Source of the DNA: Ascaris suum
Lineage: Eukaryota; Nematoda; Chromadorea; Rhabditida; Ascarididae
Length of the DNA: 64,000 nt
Assembly (NCBI GenBank): GCA_013433145.1
Contig: CM024168.1
Location: forward strand, 3,286,001-3,350,000
Direction: 5' to 3'
In this document: positions 54,060 through 64,000 of the stretch, piece after piece
Layout: every line of letters begins with the position of its first letter
How positions within the stretch are numbered: the stretch's first letter is position 1
Program-made: the position numbers and the translations under genes
Notes under the pieces: model-generated
The model's database searches: none
Told to the model about the DNA's origin: nothing
Seen by the model: the letters and a program-made list of their open reading frames with translations, nothing else

Positions 54060-54600
54060 AATGCATGCACGATATTAGTCGGGAGAAGGCAGCGACACCT
54101 GGTTACGTCCGCAGCATCGATGTCGGCGGCTAGAGCCGAACGAGCCACAAGCGCACACAAAATGGGGCGGGCGCCTAAGAGACGAGCTCGCACGGCACAG
54201 CCTACCCTCGACACCGCCCCCTGCAACGACGACGTCTCTACGCGTCATATCGCTGTTCAACATCGGAGTGCGTGCACTCGTGCCGTTGGGCACCGGCTCC
54301 GTTGCTCGGGCGAATGCACCCATCACACGACCGACAAACCATCATTGCGTATCGCCTCTCCCGGTCCCCCTCTCCTCTCGTCCCCCAACATGATGAGAGA
54401 GTGTACGTCTCCACCGAGTCGACGACGTATCCATCCTGCATGTCGATAGCGGCCTGGCGCTGCCGTCCGACCGATTGTGCACACAGCGGCGCAACGCCCT
54501 TCAACAGATCGCTTCGGAGCGGTGCGCACAGCCCCTCCGACCACCTCGCAAACTACGTCGAAGCGGCGCGCGAAATTCGTCCCTCGTTCTTCGAAGCGTA
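54060..54600. promoter_or_regulatory. CpG-rich island in AT-rich surroundings
   Basis: About 540 bp of clearly higher GC with many CG dinucleotides (for example GTCGGCGGC, GGGGCGGGCG, GAAGCGGCGCGCG). Reading frames stay open on both strands because stop codons are rare in GC-rich DNA, so open frames here prove little. It may be a promoter or a first exon. A possible coding exon follows directly. Confidence 0.4.
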
Positions 54601-54717
54601 ACCGAATCACATGTCTGCCGCTAATGCATCCCACTTTTGACGTAAACCCAGAATCTGGGATTCATTTCACACGGCTAACTTTCAGTGAGAAACGATCAAT
54701 ACTGCTTGATTTCATAA
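54477..54717 (+). CDS. Candidate exon with clean donor, product unknown
   Basis: An open frame runs to a GTGAGC donor (54718) and ends PTFDVNPESGIHFTRLTF then SEKRSILLDFI. Codons in the last 90 bases look coding, and it ends in phase 1, which matches the start phase of the exon at 59897. Its 5' part lies in the CpG-rich block, so its true start is uncertain (ATG near 54477 or near 54625). No family recognised. Confidence 0.25.
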
Positions 54718-57700
54718 GTGAGCTCTAGTTGGAGGTTACCTTAAGCAGGATCTGCGCTTTCTCGGGAGCATCTTTCAAAATAACTCCTGTGCAGCGGTGC
54801 ACTATGATAACAGCAGTCTGCTTTTCTCTGAAATACCCTCGAGAAAATAGGATTAGTAATTTGTTGATGTTGTGATATCCTTTCATAGGCGGAAGTGGTC
54901 CAATAAGGTTGATAACAGGGCGTAGTTATGAAAAAGAATTTCACAAAAAATAAGATGATGCAACTCAAAATAAATTAGTCAATAACTTTGAATTTTTTTT
55001 TTCTTAAAGGCAACAAATTCGATGAAACTGGTATTCTTTACTGCTTTGCTAATAAATTACACTTACATGACTGATATCGAATTACATTACTAGTTCCCGA
55101 CAAAGATCGAATTGAGAAGCTCGTAAATAAATAGCCGATTTTTTTTTTTTTTTTTGAAAGTAGAAATATTAGGGCCACTTCTTTAAAGAATTATTACGAT
55201 AATGCTGCGAGCTAATTTTTATGTCCATTATTTTTTAGAGCACAATATTCTTACTTATTCACTACTGTACTACTTATGCTACTAAATTATCGGTCTATCT
55301 TTTCTCTACACCTATATTTGCACTTTTTCCTTTCTATCGTTTGAGAAATACGCTTAATAATGCCAACTTATTTTCATATGTAGAGATAAAACAATGCAAA
55401 GAAATTCATTACAACACAATATTGACGACATAATTAGGGAGTTTGCTATTTTGTACGATCTGAGGACACATTTCATGTATCATCTAATGCTATTCACATT
55501 TTCTCTATTCATCATCGATGTGTTGCCTTATTTGTTTTCTTCTCATTCCAATGCTCTTCGATCATTTTTCAACTTCTTTCTTATAGACAAAACAAAATAA
55601 ACACTCACTTATGATTTCACCTGACTAAAGCATTTTTCTATTCAAGCATTAAGTGTTTCTTGAAAATTTTCATTTATATAATTGAAGTTGTTTCATCTTA
55701 GTACTATGCATTTAGGTGTTTTCTCCATGAAAGGGAAGAGGAAGCGGAGAGGTTGATAGGAATGCAACGCTGAGAAAGACAATTTTTTATCATATAGCGA
55801 TAGCGATTCTGATCCACTGCCTGGGCTACAAAAAAAAAAGACTCCATGAATATTTTGGTCGACTTCCGCGCATCTTTCTTTTTTTTTTTCATCTACGAGA
55901 ATGAAATCATCAAAACCCGAATAAAACATCTCTTTATAATCATTTGGCTTAATATGCAGCATAATTTGATAATTATATAGGTCATCGAATTCTCAATGCA
56001 TTCATTAATTTTTTTCTCTGCCGAAGAATAATGCTTGTGTTATTTATTTCCCCATTCTGCAGTCCATAATTCTAGAAATATTCATTTTAGAGTGTAAATT
56101 TTCCTCTTCTTTTTTCTTTTAATCACCATATAATTTATAAAGAGACGCTAAAAAATTCCAAATCCAAGAGTTTTCGACCACTTTTTCTTTTAGTTGAAAA
56201 TTATTCTTTAGTATTAAAGTGAATAAGAAATAGTGTCGGTAATGAGCGTTTTTTCGGCGAATAACAAGTTATTTGTTTTTGTTAAGTAATCCCTTATGAA
56301 CATCGAAAAAAAGTTTTCTTTTGTTTTTCACCTCTTTATTTACACAAGTGTATATTTATTATTATGCTAGCGTACCACCCCTCTCACCAATATGAACAAA
56401 AATCAAGAATCATTCCGATGTATCACATAATATGCTTTTAGAGAATAATTTCAGAAACTTTCATTACCTACATTAAAAAATACGAAATATTTAAAACACT
56501 TTATTTGGGTCTCTTGTCATAGTCATTAAATCCTTAATTGTATAGGATTTTGGCACCTCATAACTTCAATAATTATTTGCTTGATAAATTCTAGACATTG
56601 CTTCATCTTTCAAATGCGGTCAAAATTTCGATGCCTAAACATCAATCAATGGACGAAGTGAGTTTAGCCTCAGGTTTGATCCGTTGTGTTGAATTTAATC
56701 CGACAAATTAAACTCAAGAACGCGATGCAAAAATATCCAATATAGCTAAGGTGCTCAACGAAGCGATTTGCGTCAATAAACAACTCGATCCATTTGACAA
56801 CAACGATGCTAATTTATCCAAATACCATCTGTCGTTCTCTCTTAAAATACTTCATCAATAATAAGTCGCTAATTTGATGATGACAATAACATGAAAGCGA
56901 TAATTTTCTATGAGATATGAGTTCGAAGGTAAAAACGTCACACTTTCCTGAATATATATAAATATGGAAATTTTCCTTCAAATTTTAAAGAGTTTGTTGA
57001 GCGCATAAAGTCTTTCTGGTCTCTCTTTTTTTTTTTTTTTAAATTTCATCTTTGTTTTTTCTTTCAATAAATTTTCTCTAATGCGTTATGAACCATTCAA
57101 GGAAGACGAAAATGGTGCATCCATTTTGGAAATTACGCTGATATTTTCTAGTCATCTCAACAGCTATGAATCAGATGAAATGAGCAATAGAATTTCATAG
57201 AGGATTGATTCATCGATAAATAATTACTTGCGCATAAAGCTTTATGTACTATTAATGAAGTATGTATGTAAATAATAGTCAATCTTACTTTTTTGCATAT
57301 TGCATAGCATATTAGCTTAGACCTCTCTCCCCCCTTCTTCTCCCCGACATTTATACTAAAATTATTACATAATCGCCTATTCATTTCAGCTTAATCAAAC
57401 AAAAAACACAACAGTCTCGATTCTCGTAGGCATTTTTTTCGATGGTATGGATGCTAAGATAGTGATGTGTTGGAACATTCAATGCTAGCAAAAAAATCAA
57501 TGCCGATCCAGCCGGCGAGCGATTCTCTATAATAGCAAGCGTTCTTCTTTTCCTGCTTTTATAGCACATTGGTCGGGTTTTCGACTTGTTTGCTTTGTTG
57601 TGTCTGCATGTATATAGATCCATGGTGTATTGTTGTGGAACCGAATTGTGCAGTTGTTGACTGGCGGTATGCATTCGTTGTTTTGTGATTCGTTTGCTTT

Positions 57701-59896
57701 CTCTAAAATTATCTGCCGCGAGCGGACGCGACGTTCTATTTGCTAACCACCCGACGAGTGTTACTTCCCATCGTTATCTATTAAAGCAATTACGTGGCTG
57801 AATGTCTCTATGTTTTCTTCAATAGTTTTTCTTTCAGGGATACATTTCCTTAGATATTCTCATCCTTACTATTGAATAAAAACAGCTTGGATTTGTGGCT
57901 TTTTAATCGATAATTTAGACACTTATATGTAAACTAACTAACCTGAAATTATAAAAGTCTTTTCTTTTTCGAAACTGACCTCGAGCCCATATGATGTGAA
58001 TCTATATATTTCTGATGATTCCAAATTTTCTAGATGAAACTGATTAAAAAAAAGAGAATTCATTGTCAGCTCATCTATCTTTATGGTGACTACACTGCAA
58101 GATCATGACGAATTGATTTTCAAAAGAAGAAAGAAGAAATAAAACATATTATTTAAATTGATCAGAGAAATTAGAGTTAACCTTCTCTACCGAGAAAATC
58201 ATACTGAGATTAATTAAATATACTAAAGTATCAAGAGATATCACAAATATTAAAATACACAAAAAAAAATTCATTAACGATATGAAGTAATTTGATGGAA
58301 ATGAATCATTTATGCAAATAAGTGCGCCATATTGTCCACTTCGGCTGCAAATAAACTACTAAGAGCGAGCGTTCATGCCAACCGCTTAGTTTTGCGTCTC
58401 TTTGGCATTATAATAGCTTTGCATTGAAGTAAATCAATGCCAACAATATAAATGCCCTCGACTGTACTCTCCATATCAATATGTGAAAACTTAGTGAAAA
58501 AATCCCGAATAGAGAGAATTACAATCTTTCCGTTGAGTGATTTCCGAATTTATTGCCATTTTTGATCTTTAGCATTATTAATTTCATATGGCTCTTTTGT
58601 TAGATTGCAAATTTTCTCGTGATTTATTTATGATTTTCGAACAAACGATGAAGAGGAGAGAAAAAATGGAACGAAAAAAAAATAAGAAAAAACAAACGCA
58701 TTCGTTATTAACTGATTGGCAGCTCATATAAAATGATGATAAAACTACAAAATTCTCGATTAATAAACGATTAAAATCGACCAATATGAAAAAAAAAAAA
58801 ACTCTTTCGTCGGAAAAAAAAATTTAAATCGGAGAAATTTCGAAAATTCACCGATTATCGAAAATTAATCGAAAAAATTCAGTCGGCAATTCTATTGAAG
58901 AGGGAATATTTCGCATTTTGAGGGCTAAATTGCACTCACATTGAGATGACTTATGTGTTTTTGCTTTTTATCTCTATAAGCCGTCTGATCGATGATGTAA
59001 AAATTCGTAAAGCCTCAAAAATGAAGCTAATGACAACAACATACGAAGAAGCTAGCGTGATAAGCGCTCCTATATTTCCTTTACCTCACCAACCGCTTTC
59101 ATAAATTATAAATTACCAACAAAGAATAAACGATTTTCCACTAACATGACCATTCGCAAAACACTGCATCAAAGATTCGGTTTTTTTTTTTGCGATTTGA
59201 ACGATAACAAATGAAAATCTGGCTGTTGCAAAACATACTTAAAATCAAGCGCATTTCAACGTTTGCGTTTTTTTTCCCAGTTGATGGATCGACTTGAAAG
59301 TTGATTTCCGAGGCCAACTAGAAGTGCATGTAAGACTGACCAAGTTTCATATCTTCACTAGAGCTTAGATTGAACACAAGTTGAAATTACTCGTTAAACG
59401 ACTGGTTGAATAATAATGTGTACCATAATATGGAAATTTGCATGTTTTACCTACTTTCACTTTCTGCAAATTTCCATCTTCGCAGTGCAAATTTGCAGAA
59501 GTATGCAGAAATGAAATAAGTTGAAGGCAACGAAGTTCCTTCACCTTTACAGTTTAAAACTGTCCAATTTGTTACGTATCTTTAGTGTTCTGAGGTTACC
59601 TAAAAATGACGTTTGTATTTTGTTAGTGAGCGCTCGTTTAATGCTTTCACTTTCGTTTCATCGTCATCAACAGAGATGGAAATGCCGAAGAATGTGCAAT
59701 TGACATTTGCTCGTTAAGCGATTTAGAAGTGAAGTGAAAGAGCGCATAATGAATGCCTTCAGAAAACGATCGAAGATCAGGCCTAGGCCATAGGCTAATC
59801 AACGAAGCTAGATAAGCGATTCGTCAGAAAGCGACATATGGAGGTATCTAAAATACACCTTCATCAGGATCACATCGCGCTCTTCAAAAATTGCAG
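54718..59896. other. AT-rich stretch without recognisable gene
   Basis: Mostly AT-rich with many T-runs in the 55.0-57.1 kb part. If 54477-54717 and 59897-62988 belong to one gene, this would be a 5.2-kb intron. A short open stretch near 54,747-54,845 with two cysteines is not placed. Nothing else could be supported. Confidence 0.4.
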
Positions 59897-62800
59897 CCAC
59901 AAAAGAGAAGGAAATCGAATCTGATTGTGCTGGAGGCCCAAGAGAAAAGATAACCCTGAACACTTGCGTTTTCACATTGATTTTCCCCGATGCTAGAGAT
60001 TGTTTCTCGATAAAGAATGAAAAAGCGTGGCAAATCTCGTATTATCAAATCAAGAACGAATCCACACCAGCCCAGATCCTCTCGACGATGGGCAACGTAC
60101 AAGTTCTTCTCACGACAATCGCATCCGTCGAGATCTACACCTCGAGCTCAGTGTAATGCTCCACATCGCCAGATAGAAAATGTCCATAGCGCTGAATTCG
60201 GCAATAACAGTAGACACTTCCTCATCAACCACATCGACAGGAAATGCAGCTGTGACAACAATTGCAATCTATGCAGCGACGGCAGCATCGCCACTCAATG
60301 CGGGCCCTACTCCGGAAAAAGTTCACCTACCTCATTTTTTCATCAAGAAGACAAGGAACCATTAAGGCGAAAAGAAGGAAGTATTTTAGGTGATATTGGT
60401 TGATTACGCGAACACGGGCCCCTATACTTCGAGAAACGAACTGAACTCAAACAATTCATCCCAGCGAAAGAACCAGTTGTTTTTATAATATTCGAACCTT
60501 AGCTTCATGCGAATATACTCTACACTTATTCCAGGTGGAATGTTACCATATGATTAAAATAAACAGAAAGACAAATAGCATAGATCATCATAGATCAAAT
60601 AGCATAGATCAAAGACAAATAGCATATCCATATAAATATGCGAAAACGTTGAATTCAAAACGTTTAGCTATGACGTTATTGCAACTGACTCCACTTATTA
60701 GTAAATATTCATCGAAATGGAATAATCTCTAGCAGCTGTTCTTATAATCATTCTACGCCAAAAAAAAAACCTCTGAAATAAAGCATCATCGGCACTGGGT
60801 TTTATTTGCTGAATTCATCATTGCTATTACACCTGCCATTATTGCAGGTATCCATAGTGATGTTCAAAGCGCCCACCAGAAATAATTTCTCTTATTCTGA
60901 AATTTGTGGAACTGTTAAACTGAATCTGCACGCCTACAGCATATACTAGACACCCGTATCTCATTCGCTGATGCCAATAATTTCACCAAAAGTAGTCTAC
61001 ATGACATTTGTTTTAGCCATCATCTCGATATTATATACTGGTAATTCGACTTTTGCAGACTCTAATAAAAGATATAATGAGGAGCATTCATGTCATGGGA
61101 TCATCGTAACTTCAACTTCGAAGCTTTCAATCGACAATTAGAAGCGATGATACAAAAGCAACGAAAGGAAACTTTTCTTGCTGTCATAGTCAGAAATAAA
61201 GGAGAGTATTAAAAAATTGCGCCGCCAGATATGATAGTATGAATCGATAAGCTGATGAAGTTAGCAAAATGGGCTCCTCATAAAACAAAAAGATCAGAGA
61301 TCATTTTCATGACAATTCGCAATTTTTTCATCAATTTATTGAAAGGATTTCGGCTCGAGAAATATTGCTTTCTAAAGAGGGAAATAATCAAAAGGACTAT
61401 AAATGTTCTTTGATAAAATATGTGGTCATAAAAGGAAAAGCAACAAATGTGAACTAACTTCTAAAGTTAAAGTAATCAACAATTATTTTGCTACTCTTAA
61501 ACCCTTCATCTATAGAACACCGATTAGCATGCACTGATTTTGACAAGAACATCGAAATATTTAACCGCTTAGGCTAATGAGTTGCAATCATATATTTAAG
61601 ACCTCTTAACTGGTTATAACTCAACGCAACGCCTGAATTCGACTCCGGCCGTAAGCCAAAATTTAAAGCTTGGAAAACTTAGCCGTGTCTGAATGCTCCG
61701 TACGATTCAATTAAATTACAGCCAAAGGAGCTACTCCGTGCAGCCGGTAAAACAGAAAAATTACAACAAGTGACAAAGGTGCTGAACGCGTAACCACCGA
61801 CAACGCTTTTATCTTTTTTCTTGTCTGATTTCAAACCTCTCAATCTAGAACGCAACCTCAAAATACTATGAAAATAGCTGCAATTTGATATCAAATTCGC
61901 CCTTCATTTAGTTGAATGTTTGATCGTATCGAAAACTAAGAATACAGCAACTTTTGGCTGATTTTTTGAAGATTTCGCTTTAGACATTTCCGGAATTCAA
62001 ACGTTGTTTAGGATGTGAATTTTTGAGTTATTGTCGATAGTAAGTGCTTCTTTTTGCTTTTGAGCAAGCTGATGTCGGAAGTCGTACTTAAATAATGGTA
62101 ATTTTAAATTCTTTGAGTTTCTTATGAAGATAGCTGAAAATTTCCATCTTCCTTGGGTCGACTACTCCTACCTCTGAAATAGCAAAGATCGCCGCGAAGA
62201 AATACGCGAAACGCAATCAATAATTCTATTCAAGTACACCTTAACTAAATGAAAGAACAAAAATTAACGCTCTGAAGTGAACTTTTAAGCAACGTACAAC
62301 AATTTCCTTCAATCATATATGATCGATTATGTTCCCTTCTAGCTGTGTGATTCTTCTTTTGCTTTCGCCTATTGTTCTTGCGTTGTGTCTATATTGTGCT
62401 TTGTGTTTTTATGGTTCAATGATACTAAACAGCGAATGTATGCATCACTGGCAATCTCTAAAATGGTTCTATTCAACGATATTTTTGGCCACTCATTTAT
62501 TCATGTGGATTATTTTTTCAATGGCACTAAGCAGCCCAAAAAGAAGACATAATTTGTGACTAAATAATTATGCGATCAAAATTGATGTTGATCTTTGAAG
62601 GAAAACTATGCTCTTAACGAGTTTAAGGCACTTTTCACACTCGAATGAAAATATATAAACGCTTGCAACGTTGATACTCCCTGAAAAATCGCAATAAAAC
62701 TTTTATTCGTTGGAATGAAAAATTACTTCACAGCAATTCGTTGAGTTATCTCATGTGCTCGAAAATATCAAATCTATGATAGCTGCATTGTGCTGAAAAA

Positions 62801-62988
62801 AAAAAGACATTGCGAAGCAATCGTAATCGTACATCTGCTTCAAGATTTAAAATACTTTAAGGAGCACTTATCATTGCTGCAATCTGTTCAGCGTTCCTAA
62901 CGATGTCGCCGAGACGGAGCCTTGTCCGCTGAGGGCACAAATCCGTTCACTGAGGCGCCGCCATCAGCATCATCTGTCTAGCGCATAG
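59897..62988 (+). CDS. Candidate type I membrane glycoprotein, 3' five exons, unrecognised
   Basis: Exons: A 59897-60152, B 60211-60475, C 60848-61040, D 62343-62465, E 62892-62988 (stop TAG). Phases agree at A/B (2), B/C (0), C/D (2) and D/E (2), and intron A/B is 58 bp. Third codon positions are strongly C-biased in B (24 of the first 36 codons, by my count). The product would be an ectodomain with an N-x-S/T sequon (KNESTPAQIL) and a cysteine cluster (KCSCDNNCNLCSDGS then CGPYSG). Next come SEICGTVKLNLHAYSIY, one hydrophobic span (VILLLLSPIVLALCLYCALC) and a basic tail (RAQIRSLRRRHQHHLSSA). Two faults: an in-frame TGA at 60401-60403 and a one-base slip near 60945 in exon C. It may be a pseudogene or carry sequencing errors. 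The 5' end and signal peptide are not found. I do not recognise the family. Confidence 0.42.
60569..60626. repeat. Short imperfect tandem repeat (ACAAATAGCATAGATCA units)
   Basis: ACAAATAGCATAGATCA-type units recur three to four times with small changes over about 58 bp, inside the inferred B/C intron of the candidate glycoprotein gene. Confidence 0.7.
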
Positions 62989-64000
62989 CGAAACGAAACG
63001 ATTTTCGCAACAAAAAAACGCCGCGGGATGTATGCGACAAAGAATGTGAATAAAATGGCGCTACAAAGCACGCAAATGGTCTTAAAGCGAAAATGGGTCC
63101 TCGGCAGAAAAAAAAAACCTAGCGCCAAAAGATATAAGAGGATAGTGGCGACGACAAACGACAAACACTGCCAAAACGGAACTCTATCATGGAAATTTAC
63201 ATCCGAAATACGGACATACGAAAACTACTAAATGGGGGATATTTCTTTTGGCAAGCTAGTAAGGAAATGAACACTTAACAGCAGCAACCTATCGTGAACA
63301 CAAAAAAGATTCTTGAATTTGAATGAAGTTTTCAAGGAAATTTATTTTTGCAATGAAAAGCTCCATTTTTCTCTCTTTTTTTTGCCCTGCATCTGTGCCG
63401 AAATTATAGTGGAGCTTCGAGTTGTACAATTCGAAAGCATGCGTTATATAGAATGAATGGTAGAGATAGCACTATGCTTTGCAAATTTTTTCCTTAATAT
63501 ACAAGTACGCAGACGTGTGTACATTTACTGTCGTAGTCCGTCCATCTGCACATTCGACAATTTCAACTCACTAAAAGCAAAAGCTGTGAAAAAAGAAGTC
63601 GTATATTCTGTATCGTAGAGTTGTTTCTAACTTCTTACCTCACTGCGACTGATGAATACCTTCTTCAGGAGATAACGATATTTAGGTGCTTAGGATAAAA
63701 TCGAGTTCTTGTCGAGAATTTGTGCAAGCAATTAGGTGGTTGCGTAGTAGGAAGTAGATGTGCCATCACTTCATTAAATTATGAACATTAATGCCGTCGG
63801 TTGATTAAACGGGACGAGTTGAAAAAAGCATGTACCATATCACTCTCATAATCCATATTTTCGCTTATTATGGTAGCTTTTATTTTTATTTGAATTTTGC
63901 ACGCGAAAGTTAGTGTATAGATCTCGAGGATGCAATCTCAAATTTACACACCGTAATGAAGAACGAAAACAAAATTGAGCTGTTTTATCCAAATCAGCTA
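62989..64000. other. 3' flank, no gene seen
   Basis: AT-rich sequence after the candidate last exon. Short open frames at 62970-63231 on both strands overlap each other and resemble no family. No polyadenylation hexamer or further exon could be supported with confidence. Confidence 0.45.

Noticed and set aside
60180..60365. Alternative Thr/Ser/Ala-rich frame over exon B
   Set aside because: It joins exon C in phase at a GTTCAC donor, but not exon A. Third-position C bias and the cysteine cluster support the other frame.

Overview
The window looks like nematode nuclear DNA. It is AT-rich, with GT-AG introns of 40 bp to over 2 kb, and most acceptors read TTTCAG, TTTTCAG or TTGCAG. Coding exons are short and widely spaced. 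Intron size and a Merlin transposon suggest an expanded genome, perhaps strongylid-like, but the species cannot be fixed from sequence alone.

Layout. At 836-3328 (-) lies a Merlin (ISXO2-like) transposon whose five-exon transposase can be joined without a stop (339 aa). A (TAA)-rich stretch and a long (TA)n microsatellite follow at 3.87-4.23 kb. At 5954-9786 (+) is phf-5, the PHF5A/Rds3 subunit of spliceosomal SF3b, in three exons with one apparent missing base in exon 1. Its second intron holds a phase-consistent set of five candidate exons (7491-8469, +) with a sushi/CCP-like stretch: a possible nested gene. At 12472-32715 (+) is a 20-exon gamma-tubulin complex component most like GCP3 (gip-1), 881 aa, with every splice phase consistent. 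At 37404-39342 (-) is a four-exon A20/AN1 zinc-finger protein of the ZFAND5/6 type, 203 aa.

From 39.4 kb on there is little that can be named. Three CpG-richer patches lie near 43.4, 48.6 and 54.1-54.6 kb, and a second (TA)n tract at 50.8 kb. On the + strand, candidate exons at 53.2-54.7 kb and, with better support, at 59.9-63.0 kb suggest an unrecognised cysteine-rich type I membrane glycoprotein. The better-supported set ends in a membrane span and a short basic tail, but carries one in-frame TGA and one frame slip.

The genes do not form a pathway. phf-5 (pre-mRNA splicing), gip-1 (microtubule nucleation) and the ZFAND gene (ubiquitin/stress) are unrelated housekeeping genes. By eye, + strand T exceeds A across phf-5 and gip-1 and A exceeds T across the ZFAND region, as expected from pyrimidine-rich introns on the sense strand.
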